A stretch of DNA of 64,000 nt from Fictibacillus aquaticus (GCF_002245695.1 NZ_NOII01000001.1:1054001-1118000); one strand, 5' to 3'. Counted from the first letter of the stretch, positions 15,962-25,032 are shown. A program made the numbers and translations. The notes: generated by a model from the letters alone, not told the origin.

Positions 15962-16471
15962 TTAAAATTCACGCCATGAAAAATCCATTTCAATTTCTCT
16001 GTTGCGCAGTAAGTAGTCACAGCGGATTTGGGCTGTTTTTTGAATTTTTGTTAGTAAAGAGTTGCGTGCTTGAGGAACATCGATTGAAGTACGGTTATGA
16101 AAAACCAAGGTGGAGTTTTTAGAATCAATTGACTTAACTGTTCTCACATTAGGATGCGACACCCAAATACATTTTTCTGAGGTAGGTGACTCTAGAGGGA
16201 AGAAACACAATCCATATGTTTCACTGATTAAAACCGGGGTAAGAGTCCTATTGCCGATCTGCTGGCGAATAGCATCAATTCGTCCTTGATATGTAGAGCC
16301 AAATAACAGACAGTTGTCTTTAATAATGTTCATCGGTGTTTCAGCAACATAAACAGTCCGTCCAAACTCACGGACTTCAGAATACAAATAACCATACTCA
16401 TTAAAATACGGCAATATTGCCATTGTGGCCCTAGAAATTTCATACTCCGACATATACTGCAACGATTGCAT
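15962..16471 (-). CDS. comK: ComK-family competence transcription factor, copy 2
   Basis: 169 aa, paralogous to the gene just downstream and to ComK: EYEISRATMAILPYFNEYG, VAETPMNIIKDNCLLFGSTY, PVLISETYGLCFFPLESPTS, KCIWVSHPNVRTV, LVFHNRTSIDVPQARNSLLT. It too ends early relative to B. subtilis ComK. GGAGG lies 7 bases before the ATG. With no terminator in the 62-base gap, both copies may be made from one transcript. No clear AAAA-N5-TTTT ComK box pair was found upstream, so autoactivation is not evident. Confidence 0.86.
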   Translation of the reverse strand: MQSLQYMSEYEISRATMAILPYFNEYGYLYSEVREFGRTVYVAETPMNIIKDNCLLFGSTYQGRIDAIRQQIGNRTLTPVLISETYGLCFFPLESPTSEKCIWVSHPNVRTVKSIDSKNSTLVFHNRTSIDVPQARNSLLTKIQKTAQIRCDYLLRNREIEMDFSWREF

Positions 16472-16624
16472 TAACTGGCCTCCAATATGATAGATTTAAT
16501 AAACCCATTACCAATTACCTATTAACCACTTTAATTATTTCACTATTTACCTCCTTCCAAGGATTATATTACTAAATAGTCAGATTATTGTCTACAACTT
16601 TTTACGTGTTAAATTAAATAAAAA

Positions 16625-16652
16625 GGCTTGCAGAAAAATTCACCTGCAAACC
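16625..16652 (-). terminator. Terminator for the PLD-helicase operon
   Basis: GGCTTGCAG pairs with CTGCAAACC (one mismatch) around a 10-base A-rich loop; the leftward transcript then enters CTTTTTATTTAATTT. Confidence 0.65.
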
Positions 16653-16660
16653 CTAAGAGA

Positions 16661-19102
16661 TTAATTTACTAACAGTCTTTTATTTTCTTTCTTGGCAAAG
16701 TAATCTTTCAATCTGTATTCTGTAATCTCATACGTCCAATTATAAAGAAATAGCTTTGATTCCTCACTTATTGCTGTATTTACTTTAAAAGTATTTTCTT
16801 TAAAAGTTAACATTCCATTAGAGCTGCCGCTCCACTTAGTCATAGGCATGGTAGCAATAAGCCTGCTTACTTTTTTCTCATTAAACTCCCAGAGTTGCTT
16901 TGTTCCTTTATCAGAGAAATCAATAATCTTCCGGAAATTTTTTTCCGTTAAATAACAATGAAAATATCTTGCCGCTTCTTCAGGAGTAACAGGATCTAGC
17001 CAGCGGTCGACACCCCTTGAAAGCATGTATTTTAATAAAACCATTTTATAGCTTTTGTTCATTCCTGTTTTTTCTACTTCAATTAACCAGTCTTCATGCT
17101 TAAGGAAAGCTTGTTTTTCAAATTCTGACAGTTCATCCATCCAATAAAGAAATCCTACATAAGTTTTAAATTCCTGTCTGATTTCTTGGCTCGGTGCGTT
17201 TCCTTGCAAGTGCATTTCTTTGTATGTCGGCCGGCGTCCAAGCTCTCTCTTTAATTCAAAATACGCTTCGCGGAGTTTTTCTTTTCTCGGCTGCTTTATC
17301 CTTTGCAATTCTTTTAATAGGTTTACAGCTTCTAAGTCGAAATCTATAACACAGCCGGCTGGCGCTGTTGGTATAACGGTACCTGGTCTTTTTTCTCCAG
17401 ATGGTTGTGTATTAAACAACTGCATTTTAATATCCGCATTTCGATAGTTTCCAATTAAATCAATAATATTGCAGTAGTTCTTGTCTTCATGTAATCGTAG
17501 TCCCCGTCCCACTTGCTGGGTAAAAACGGAAAGTGATTCTGTAGGCCTGACAAATAAAAGTGTATCGACTGAAGGAATATCCACGCCTTCATTAAAGAGA
17601 TCTACGGTAAAAATGATATCCAGCTGTCTATCAGCCAATTTCCTGATAGCGTCTCCCCGACTCATTTCAACCGTTTTTGAATTTAAACTTACCGTCTTCA
17701 CTCCACGAGTCGCAAAATAAGAAGATAAAAAGTTTGCCTGTCGGATTGATGAGCAGAAGGCAATGGTTCTTGTCTGCTTATGTTTAGACCACGCATTAAA
17801 TACCTTTTCTGCCATTTCATCTTTTAGCTGAACTGCCAGTAATTCCTCTTCATCATACCGGTTGCCAAGCCAAGTGATTTGCTTATAATCTGTATCATCA
17901 TAGACACCGTAATAATGAAACGGTGCAAGCCATTGATTTTGAATTGCTTCTATAAAGTGAATCTGATAAGCAACATTTCCGGCACAGATAGCATAGACAT
18001 CCTTGCCATCCATCCGGTCAGGAGTAGCTGTTATGCCCAACAAAAATTTCGGTTTGAAATAATCTAGAGCTTTTTGATAAGTTTGTGCGGCTGCATGATG
18101 AAATTCATCGACTACAATAAGATCAAAGCTATCAGATTCAAAGACTTCCAAATGGCGCTGCATTCCCAATGTATAGATAGAAGCAAAAACAAAGTCAGTC
18201 TCCCCTTCTTTGCTTTTCCCATTATAGATACCCGCTGTTTTATCAGGCATGATATGCAGGAAAGAACGCTTCGCCTGATAGAGAATCTCTTCTCTATGCG
18301 CAATGAATAACACACGTTTAAAATTCTGGGCAAAGAACCCGGCAAGATATGTTTTGCCGAGTCCAGTTGCCATAACTACCATCGCTTTGTCATAGCCTTC
18401 GTCCAATGTGTTTTGCAGCATGTTTAATGCTTCAACTTGAGATGGCCTAGGTGAGATGGTTTGGTAAGGCGCAACTGCTTCAGCAATCTTTTCGCCTGTT
18501 TCCTCCTTTGGACGTTCAGGAAGCATCATTCCTTCTTCCTCAGCTGCTGACCATTGTCGGACTAGATTAGGATTTTTCTGATGATACTTGTCGTATTGCT
18601 CGCGGTATTCTTTCAAAGTTTCTTTATTTAATGGAATAGTATTCGCGTGTAAAAAGGTTTTTTGAAACTCTGTAAGTGCTTCCCGAAAAACTTCAGGATC
18701 TACCTGCTCTGATAATGCAATGCTCCATTCTGTCCCGGTAGTAAGAGCAGATCTTGAAAGGTTGGAGGAGCCAATAATGTAAGAGCCGTTCTCCTCTTTA
18801 GCTTGAAATAAATAAGCCTTTGGATGAAATGACTTTCCATTGCTCTTAAATAACCTAATTTCAATATTAGGATTAATTGATTCAAGTAAATCCAGGGCAT
18901 CTGGCTGAGTAATGAAGAGATAATCACCTGTGCAAATATGTATTTCAGCTCCCCGGTCAGCCGCCTCTCTTAATAACGGTGCCAGCAAGGTGACACCAGA
19001 TTTCATGACAAAAGAAGTTAAAATATATATGGAATTGGAATATTTAATTCTGTCTGCAAACTCACTGTACAAGTGACTTGTTATCAGTTGAACCTGTTTC
19101 AT
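16661..19102 (-). CDS. PLD-nuclease/DEAD-box helicase fusion (defence-type)
   Basis: 813 aa. Residues 1-150 are a PLDc_2 nuclease-like domain: SFHPKAYLF (H93, K95), GSSNLSRSAL (S112, N114) and a following E125, the BfiI/NgoFVII-type half-site. Then SF2 helicase motifs follow: Walker A ATGLGKT (about 245-251), VVDEFHHA, LLGITATPDR, FCSSIRQANFL, and VI QQVGRGLR. The C-terminal 230 residues are an uncharacterised accessory domain (ELGRRPTYKEM...). Likely acts on double-stranded DNA. The ATG at 19102 overlaps the MazG-like stop (TGATG), so the two are coupled. PLD plus helicase is a recurring theme of anti-phage systems. Confidence 0.85.
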   Translation of the reverse strand: MKQVQLITSHLYSEFADRIKYSNSIYILTSFVMKSGVTLLAPLLREAADRGAEIHICTGDYLFITQPDALDLLESINPNIEIRLFKSNGKSFHPKAYLFQAKEENGSYIIGSSNLSRSALTTGTEWSIALSEQVDPEVFREALTEFQKTFLHANTIPLNKETLKEYREQYDKYHQKNPNLVRQWSAAEEEGMMLPERPKEETGEKIAEAVAPYQTISPRPSQVEALNMLQNTLDEGYDKAMVVMATGLGKTYLAGFFAQNFKRVLFIAHREEILYQAKRSFLHIMPDKTAGIYNGKSKEGETDFVFASIYTLGMQRHLEVFESDSFDLIVVDEFHHAAAQTYQKALDYFKPKFLLGITATPDRMDGKDVYAICAGNVAYQIHFIEAIQNQWLAPFHYYGVYDDTDYKQITWLGNRYDEEELLAVQLKDEMAEKVFNAWSKHKQTRTIAFCSSIRQANFLSSYFATRGVKTVSLNSKTVEMSRGDAIRKLADRQLDIIFTVDLFNEGVDIPSVDTLLFVRPTESLSVFTQQVGRGLRLHEDKNYCNIIDLIGNYRNADIKMQLFNTQPSGEKRPGTVIPTAPAGCVIDFDLEAVNLLKELQRIKQPRKEKLREAYFELKRELGRRPTYKEMHLQGNAPSQEIRQEFKTYVGFLYWMDELSEFEKQAFLKHEDWLIEVEKTGMNKSYKMVLLKYMLSRGVDRWLDPVTPEEAARYFHCYLTEKNFRKIIDFSDKGTKQLWEFNEKKVSRLIATMPMTKWSGSSNGMLTFKENTFKVNTAISEESKLFLYNWTYEITEYRLKDYFAKKENKRLLVN

Positions 19103-19425
19103 CAATCTTCAACATCCAATAGGAAGATACGTTCTTGAAAGCCTCCGCGTTTTTCTGCTTTTTGCTGGCGAACCTCCTCTACTTTTTCTATTGAAGCACC
19201 ATGAACCTTTGCTAAAGCATGCATAAGTTCCAGTAAATCAGCCAGTTCTTCAATAGCCTCTTCATTTGTAGAAGCTGCAGTATATTCATCTAATTCTTCG
19301 AAGCATTTCTTCTTTAAAGCTTCAACGAAATCTGTTTCTTCTAAAATAATTGTATTAAAAGACTTTCCTGTTTTTTTAATTATGTCTGGAATGCGGTCAC
19401 GTACTAATTTTTTATAAATTGGCAT
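19102..19425 (-). CDS. MazG-like nucleoside triphosphate pyrophosphohydrolase
   Basis: 107 aa. It starts with PIYKKLVRDRIPDIIKKTGK, the signature opening of phosphoribosyl-ATP pyrophosphohydrolase-like proteins, and has the metal-binding EExxE...EExAD pattern in KCFEELDEYTAA / EAIEELADLLELMHAL. These enzymes cleave NTPs or modified nucleotides to NMP and PPi. AAAGGAG lies 6 bases before the ATG. It is the first gene of a two-gene operon with the PLD helicase, so a nucleotide-related step or signal in that system is possible (inference). Confidence 0.82.
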   Translation of the reverse strand: MPIYKKLVRDRIPDIIKKTGKSFNTIILEETDFVEALKKKCFEELDEYTAASTNEEAIEELADLLELMHALAKVHGASIEKVEEVRQQKAEKRGGFQERIFLLDVED

Positions 19426-19534
19426 AAATAACTCCTTTATATAGCAATATAAGCATTTTTTATACTAATTATGACGTAAATTAAAAACAATTGTATAATA
19501 AGTTTGTAATAAATTGTAGAAATAAGGGGTGTTA

Positions 19535-21241
19535 ATGAAATTGAAGTTATTAGAAGCAGATACTAAAAAATTAGAGTACCTTTTGAATTTATCTTATGGA
19601 ACTTTATATATACCTTACAGCCAACGACCTTATGAATGGAAAGAAGAACAAGTATTAAGACTATTTAATGATTTTTATTCCGTATATACAAGTAAAGATT
19701 CTAGTAGTACTCATATTTTAAACTTTATTACTATTCGAATAGATGAAGAGGAAGGAAACAAAAAATACATTTATGATGGTCAACAAAGAACCGTTACTTC
19801 TTTACTACTATTATCAGCTCTTATAAGTGAACTTAGAGAAATAGATGAAAATTCCACTAGTTCAGCAAACACACTAACCAACTTATACCTCTATACTTCA
19901 CATTGGAAAGATTCTTCCGCAACAAACTTAAAAATTGTATTTGATAATGTAGCTGCTAATTACATGCTTCATGAACATATTTTTAAAGGACAAGATCTTC
20001 CATTAGGACATGTATTTAGTGATTATGACAAAGCATTATATGAAAACTATTATTATATTAAGGATTTAATCCATAAGAGGTTTAGTCCAAAGCCTAATAA
20101 AGATGAAATCGTTGCTTTTATAGATATTGTATTAGAACATATACTAGTTATCATAATTGAGACATCGTTTGAGAATATTGCAGAAGAAATGTTTGAAACT
20201 TTAAACAGTACTGGATTACAGATTGAAGATTTTTATGTTCTTAAAAATACACTCATACAAACTTTAGATGAAGATACAGTAAAGCCAATATGGTCCTCAA
20301 TTGAAATAAATACTGACAGAATAAATAAAAGTAAATTTTTACACGCTTATGTTAATACAATAAATGGGAAAACCGCTTCTAGCAATATATATAGTAAAAT
20401 TTCTAATTTAATTAATTTAAAAGACCCTTCAACTGCAATAGACTTTCTAAATGAGTTAAAACGAACCTCAGAAATCTTTATGAAAATTGATAATCCTTCA
20501 CAAAGAATCGATGGAACTCAGGATCAAAATAATAAGTATTTACAATGTGTAAACAATCTAGCTCTTCTAAGTGCTAATCAATATAAGCCTGTGATTTTAG
20601 CTATGGGTTTAAAAGATTATCATATATCTGAGATTAATATAGTATTGGAGAAAATAATCGCACTTCAACTTAGAAACATATTTATTGCTGATAATAAGGC
20701 AAATACTCTTGAGCTTTTTTACCCTGCATTAGCTAAATTGATTTATAAGGAAGAAATTACTGAAATAGATCAAATACTCTTAAAAATAAGTAATGAAATG
20801 ATAAATGATGCACAACTCTATGAAAGTTTTAATAACAGACTTATAGAGTCTCGAAAAGATGAAGCTATAATTCGATTTATTTTAAAGGAAATATATAATA
20901 GTCAACATACTGAAATCGTTATAAATGCTAACTCCAGAGATGTTAATTTAGAACACATACTTCCTGTTATCCCTTCAGAAGGCAGTCAATGGTTAACAGA
21001 TTTCCCTGAAGAAGATGAACGAAATACATTAAAATACAAAATTGGTAATTTAACAGTGTTGTTTAATAGATTAAATTCCAGAATAAAAAATAGTGATTTT
21101 TCAATTAAGAAATCTGCATATTTAGAAAGTGTAATCCCTCAAAATAAAATATTAGGAAATGTATCAGAATGGAAAAAACCAAATATTGACCAAAGAACTA
21201 TCGATCTATATAATGTATTTAAAAATCTTTGGGCTAAATAA
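19535..21241 (+). CDS. DUF262-DUF1524 protein, GmrSD-like type IV restriction candidate
   Basis: 568 aa, single-chain GmrSD architecture. The DUF262 half carries IPYSQRPYEWKEEQ and the invariant YDGQQRTVTSLLLL motif, the DGQQR nucleotide-binding signature; the C-terminal DUF1524 half has NLEHILPVIP, and KYKIGNLTVLFNRLNSRIKN, an HNH-like nuclease core. GmrSD of E. coli CT596 cuts glucosylated-hydroxymethylcytosine DNA using nucleotide hydrolysis; many DUF262 proteins have anti-phage roles. ATG 19535 is preceded by AAGGGG. It is divergent from the PLD-helicase operon and very AT-rich, like the rest of the island. Confidence 0.82.
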   Translation: MKLKLLEADTKKLEYLLNLSYGTLYIPYSQRPYEWKEEQVLRLFNDFYSVYTSKDSSSTHILNFITIRIDEEEGNKKYIYDGQQRTVTSLLLLSALISELREIDENSTSSANTLTNLYLYTSHWKDSSATNLKIVFDNVAANYMLHEHIFKGQDLPLGHVFSDYDKALYENYYYIKDLIHKRFSPKPNKDEIVAFIDIVLEHILVIIIETSFENIAEEMFETLNSTGLQIEDFYVLKNTLIQTLDEDTVKPIWSSIEINTDRINKSKFLHAYVNTINGKTASSNIYSKISNLINLKDPSTAIDFLNELKRTSEIFMKIDNPSQRIDGTQDQNNKYLQCVNNLALLSANQYKPVILAMGLKDYHISEINIVLEKIIALQLRNIFIADNKANTLELFYPALAKLIYKEEITEIDQILLKISNEMINDAQLYESFNNRLIESRKDEAIIRFILKEIYNSQHTEIVINANSRDVNLEHILPVIPSEGSQWLTDFPEEDERNTLKYKIGNLTVLFNRLNSRIKNSDFSIKKSAYLESVIPQNKILGNVSEWKKPNIDQRTIDLYNVFKNLWAK

Positions 21242-21244
21242 TTT

Positions 21245-21315
21245 AAGCTGCCATTTTATAAATAAAGGGTTCCATTTTGAGGTGCTATTTCTAAAATACG
21301 TGCCGAAATGGCAGT
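21245..21315. repeat. Left copy of a degenerate inverted repeat (AAGCTGCCATTT ... GGTGCT)
   Basis: AAGCTGCCATTTTATA plus AATAAAGGGTTCCATTTTGA plus GGTGCTATTTC matches, in inverse orientation, 22151-22202 on the other side of the small orphan gene. A second arm AAATGGCAG (21307-21315) lets the left copy fold back on itself. Confidence 0.65.
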
Positions 21316-21348
21316 CGTTTTGACATCGTTATTGGTATATAAAAAAGT

Positions 21349-21374
21349 AAACTCGCCATATAATTGGCGAGTTT
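21349..21374. terminator. Hairpin terminator
   Basis: AAACTCGCCA / TGGCGAGTTT perfect 10-bp stem with a TATAAT loop, followed by CTTTATT. It closes the DUF262 gene. Confidence 0.75.
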
Positions 21375-21496
21375 CTTTATTAGGAATACCTAAACTTTAT
21401 TTAACTAAAGCTCCCGTTACTTTAAGTACTTCTCTTAAAACTCTATTTCCTCCAATATAGCTTGTTATCATTCCTATCAGCGATAGCATAGTGATA

Positions 21497-21832
21497 CTAC
21501 ACAAACTTAAAAGTCTCTGATGAAATTCCATTTGCTTCTAAGTCACTATAAAGGTACCTAACGATAACTTCCTTAACTATTTCTTCTTTGCTATTTGTCC
21601 ACTCATTCGGAAGAGAAGTTGGTGCGTCCACATTCCAAGATATTATGTATCCAGGAACTGATGAATCATCCCAAGACACAGTAATATCTACGGACGCATC
21701 TGCAAGCTCAACATCATCATCACCATCTCCAAACCGGTTTACAACAATCTCATAATTATATGAAAAACGATAAGTTTCATTTTTTTTCAATGAACGAACA
21801 TAATCGTCTTCATTTTCATAGCCATTAAACAT
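21497..21832 (-). CDS. Orphan hypothetical protein (111 aa)
   Basis: The start at 21832 has GGGAGGG seven bases upstream; longer frames lack one. The product is soluble and strongly acidic (VVNRFGDGDDDVELADASVD), probably beta-rich. I recognise no family. It is the only gene between two inverted copies of a repeat in the defence island, so it could be the cargo of a degenerate element or a restriction-system accessory. Confidence 0.55.
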   Translation of the reverse strand: MFNGYENEDDYVRSLKKNETYRFSYNYEIVVNRFGDGDDDVELADASVDITVSWDDSSVPGYIISWNVDAPTSLPNEWTNSKEEIVKEVIVRYLYSDLEANGISSETFKFV

Positions 21833-22108
21833 TAATTTTCCCTCCCAAAATATAAATATCGAATTATAAAAAAGCTTTCCTGTTAATTGTAACATTTTGT
21901 AATTTTGTGAGTGTGATTTTTTTACTATCCTGCTCCGTTAGTTAAAGTAGGATATATAATACTGTCACTCAAAACGGCACTGAAATTGACAGTAGTTTAG
22001 GCCGTCTTTTTTAATTGTACAATACTTATTGTCCATCATAAAATTGATGTCAATTGTTATGTCAAAGTAAAAGAATTTCCGCAGAAACCTTGATAAATAA
22101 AGAAAAAG

Positions 22109-22129
22109 ACGTATAACAATTCATACGTC
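22109..22129 (-). terminator. Terminator for the LlaJI-type restriction genes
   Basis: GACGTAT / ATACGTC stem; the leftward transcript continues into TTTTTCTTTATT. It lies about 110 bases beyond the R2 stop. Confidence 0.65.
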
Positions 22130-22150
22130 AATTCTTGTGTCATTTATTAA

Positions 22151-22202
22151 GAAAGCACCCGAAAACGGAACCCTTTATTTTATATAATATAAATGGCAGC
22201 TT
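22151..22202. repeat. Right copy of the degenerate inverted repeat
   Basis: Inverse of 21245-21291: GAAAGCACC, GAACCCTTTATT and AAATGGCAGCTT blocks in the expected order, differing by a seven-base AT insertion and a few substitutions. Confidence 0.65.
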
Positions 22203-22241
22203 TTCTTTTTGTATTGATATATAAAGCTTGGAAACAGTAAT

Positions 22242-23516
22242 TTAAGTAATATTATAAAGATTACCAAATTCAATCTTTATTATTTCTGAAAATAAATTTT
22301 CTACTACTTGATTCCTAATAATTTTGTTTTTACTATTATAATATTTTAAAACTATACTAACGTCTAAACCAAAAGCTAATACTAGCCCAAACTCACTCTC
22401 TTTATTTTTAACACTCGCAAATCCAAGATATTTTATTCCTGATGTATAGCTACTTGGAAATAAAAATGTATTATATATTTTTATTTCTTGCTTAGATAAT
22501 GACAGTCCATAAAACAACTGTTTTACTATTTCCCCCCATCCAGGAAGTTTATCAATCCCCTCTTTAATACGATAATATTTAGCATCAAAAATGAAAATTG
22601 AATCTCCTTTACTGAAAAGTATGTCTGGAATCTGTGCAGTCAATTGTTTATTATCCTCAAATATCCAGTACGGGTTTGGTACTAAAGAATGTAAGCTTCT
22701 CATATTTCCAATAAAATCTGCACAAGCAGCTTCCCATATGTTTGCAAAATGAGCTGTTACAAATACATTCATAAGGTTAGCATTAACTTTTCTATTAAGA
22801 AAAGTAATTAAATGCTTAAAAAGCCTCGTTTCTCGATCAATATTTGTATTTCTTAAAGATTTGTTTAAGATATACAACATGTATTTTAATGAATAATTAT
22901 TATTTGGGAAATCATGCTGGTAATCAAAATCAAATAACCACCCATAAGAGTCTTTAACCATTGTTAATACTATTGAATGCATAATTGTTAATTCTTGATC
23001 ACTTACAATATCATTTTTAGATGTTATTACATCTAAATAGTAGAACTTTTTATTAATTATTATTGGAGATTTTTGTTTAATGGATTTTGACCATTCAATC
23101 CTGCCATTTCCATTTTGCTGCTCTTTTCGTTTATTAGTATGAATAAGACCGTTTTGCTTAAAATCCTCAATAATCCAGTTTGCAGTTTGGAATAATTTAG
23201 ATGAATTAGCACTTCCCATCCACGTTAACTCTTCGGCACCCAATATATTTGTTGAGGAGTATTTATTCAAAGTCTTTAATAATAATTGTGTGGTTAATAC
23301 CTTTTCCTTATCATGTGAGGGTATATACATTCCCTTTGGAAAAATGATAAAAAATTCCCCGTCGTGTTCGAGTATACCTACTACTTTAAATTTTACAGAA
23401 CCACTATTGGATTTTTCACAAAAACCTCTTTCGTAAAATACGGATGGAATTTGCGTTCCATTTATACTTCTCCATTCGTATTCGATAAAAAAGTGACAAT
23501 TATTCATAAGTTTCAT
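22242..23516 (-). CDS. LlaJI-type restriction endonuclease subunit R2 (PD-(D/E)XK)
   Basis: About 424 aa. The RE_LlaJI/McrC-like nuclease core is visible near residues 300-330: AQIPDILF followed by SIFIFDAKYYRI, i.e. PD...D-x-K of the PD-(D/E)XK fold. In LlaJI of Lactococcus and BsuMI of B. subtilis (YdjA) this is the cleaving partner of a McrB-like ATPase. The start lies in the end of the R1 gene; ATG 23516 or ATG 23507 are both possible, neither with a strong ribosome site, so translation is coupled to R1. Terminator downstream at 22109-22129. Confidence 0.85.
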   Translation of the reverse strand: MKLMNNCHFFIEYEWRSINGTQIPSVFYERGFCEKSNSGSVKFKVVGILEHDGEFFIIFPKGMYIPSHDKEKVLTTQLLLKTLNKYSSTNILGAEELTWMGSANSSKLFQTANWIIEDFKQNGLIHTNKRKEQQNGNGRIEWSKSIKQKSPIIINKKFYYLDVITSKNDIVSDQELTIMHSIVLTMVKDSYGWLFDFDYQHDFPNNNYSLKYMLYILNKSLRNTNIDRETRLFKHLITFLNRKVNANLMNVFVTAHFANIWEAACADFIGNMRSLHSLVPNPYWIFEDNKQLTAQIPDILFSKGDSIFIFDAKYYRIKEGIDKLPGWGEIVKQLFYGLSLSKQEIKIYNTFLFPSSYTSGIKYLGFASVKNKESEFGLVLAFGLDVSIVLKYYNSKNKIIRNQVVENLFSEIIKIEFGNLYNIT

Positions 23517-25032
23517 CGTTTTCAATATCACTGTTCTGTTCGTTATAAAGCAGCTGATCTATTTCTTCAATAAATATAGGTTTATTACCCGAAATAAATG
23601 CCTCCGACAATTCAGAGAAGGTTGCGAATTTTTCATTAAAGAATTCATTACGTTGATGTCTTACTACATCATCCCAAAGATAGATCAATAACTTATAAGC
23701 GATTTTTTTATTATCGGCTAATTCATTTTTCTTAATAAAATATTGTCCTATCAACTTGTCTTCATTGATTTTCAATGATGAGGCTAAATATTTATTTAAA
23801 ATGGATGCAAATTTAAACCACGATATTGAATATCCAGCATATCTTAATGGAGTTTGTGCATGTCCTGCATCTGAGAAGGAGATTCCCAAATATTCAAATT
23901 CCCATCTTCGTTTAAAAGCAGAATCTAAAACAAATACTCCTTGATCAGCACTATTCATTGTAGCAAATATGTTTAAATTACTTGGTATTCTGACTTCAGT
24001 AATAAGTATCTCTCGATCATTATTAATAAAAGTTAAAATATCTGAGTTCTCAATTGAATATTCACTCCATCCAACTTCATCTCTGTCTAAAAGTTGAAAA
24101 ATATCACCAAATACTCCTGCTGTATTTGCTCTGTTTATTTCCTCAATTATTAAAGTATGTATTTTATCAGGATTATCGTAAGCAATTTTTAATGCTTTCA
24201 AAAATGGTCCAGGGATAAAATCATATGTAACTTCACCATTATTATCCTTCCCAGGTTTTAATCCACCAACAAATTCAAAGTAGGTATATTCTGGGTGGAA
24301 TGTAACTCTAAGTCCATCTTTTCCTAAACTGAAACTCTTGCCTACGCCAGGTGCACCATATATGATTTTATTTATACCACCAGTTACGAAGTTACTTATA
24401 AAGGTTTGTTCTGTTTCTTTAACTTCTGTATTATAGAGTTCTTTGTCTTTAGTTGGAGAAGAAGAAAAATCGATATTATGTAAAAGATTGAGGTTAGAAA
24501 TGTAATAATTTAAAAACTGTTTCTTAAATGCACAAATTAAATTATTTCGATTATCTCTTGTTTGTATAAAACCATCTCTAAGTGCTATTGCTATTGAATT
24601 TATATCCACAAAACACGATTTTGACGAACCATGATTTTTATTTTTTTCAGTTTCCCAAGCAACAATAATGGGTTCAGTTTCTTCCCTATAATATATACCT
24701 AGAAGCAATCCTTTTTTTGCAGACTGGGAATAATTATCAATTTCAAACCCTTCACTTCCTGAAGATCCAATTTGGATTCTCTGCTCATACTTACGAGACT
24801 CCCTACCTCCATTAGAAATTCGCCAGCAATATATATATAAATCAATCGCAAAATTGTTTGCACTTATTCTAAATTTAAAAGGTTGAGAAGCTACCTCTGA
24901 ATGATCTACATTCCATCCGTTACCCCTCAGTGCACTATTTAATATTTGTACAATTTCATTACGATTTGGCCCAATTGGCTGTTCTGCCAACTCCACAGTG
25001 CCATCTTTGTTAGCTTGATAATAACTCGGCAT
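23500..25032 (-). CDS. LlaJI-type restriction subunit R1, McrB-like AAA+ NTPase
   Basis: 510 aa. The first ~190 residues are a recognition-type domain (DLYIYCWRISNGGRESRKYE, GLLLGIYYREETEPIIVAWE). Then an McrB-class AAA+ motor: Walker A GAPGVGKS (226-233), Walker B HTLIIEEINRAN, and FATMNSADQGVFVLDSAFKR, where McrB itself has MNTADRS. It should assemble on DNA and drive the R2 nuclease with NTP hydrolysis. GAGAGG precedes the ATG. It is transcribed divergently from two m5C methyltransferases, which argues against a stand-alone McrBC type IV system. Confidence 0.88.
   Translation of the reverse strand: MPSYYQANKDGTVELAEQPIGPNRNEIVQILNSALRGNGWNVDHSEVASQPFKFRISANNFAIDLYIYCWRISNGGRESRKYEQRIQIGSSGSEGFEIDNYSQSAKKGLLLGIYYREETEPIIVAWETEKNKNHGSSKSCFVDINSIAIALRDGFIQTRDNRNNLICAFKKQFLNYYISNLNLLHNIDFSSSPTKDKELYNTEVKETEQTFISNFVTGGINKIIYGAPGVGKSFSLGKDGLRVTFHPEYTYFEFVGGLKPGKDNNGEVTYDFIPGPFLKALKIAYDNPDKIHTLIIEEINRANTAGVFGDIFQLLDRDEVGWSEYSIENSDILTFINNDREILITEVRIPSNLNIFATMNSADQGVFVLDSAFKRRWEFEYLGISFSDAGHAQTPLRYAGYSISWFKFASILNKYLASSLKINEDKLIGQYFIKKNELADNKKIAYKLLIYLWDDVVRHQRNEFFNEKFATFSELSEAFISGNKPIFIEEIDQLLYNEQNSDIENDETYE

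Larger units (their letters stand above)
21833..22241. other. Intergenic region, about 410 bases
   Basis: It holds the promoter side of the leftward orphan gene, a leftward terminator (22109-22129) and the right inverted-repeat copy (22151-22202). No convincing reading frame was seen. Confidence 0.5.

Noticed and set aside
15900-16660. ComK boxes upstream of the comK genes
   Set aside because: A/T-rich sequence gives partial matches, but no proper pair of AAAA-N5-TTTT boxes at the required spacing.
22242-25032. Stand-alone McrBC type IV restriction system
   Set aside because: The McrB-like/PD-(D/E)XK pair is divergent from two paralogous m5C methyltransferases in the LlaJI/BsuMI arrangement; McrBC cuts methylated DNA and would conflict with them.
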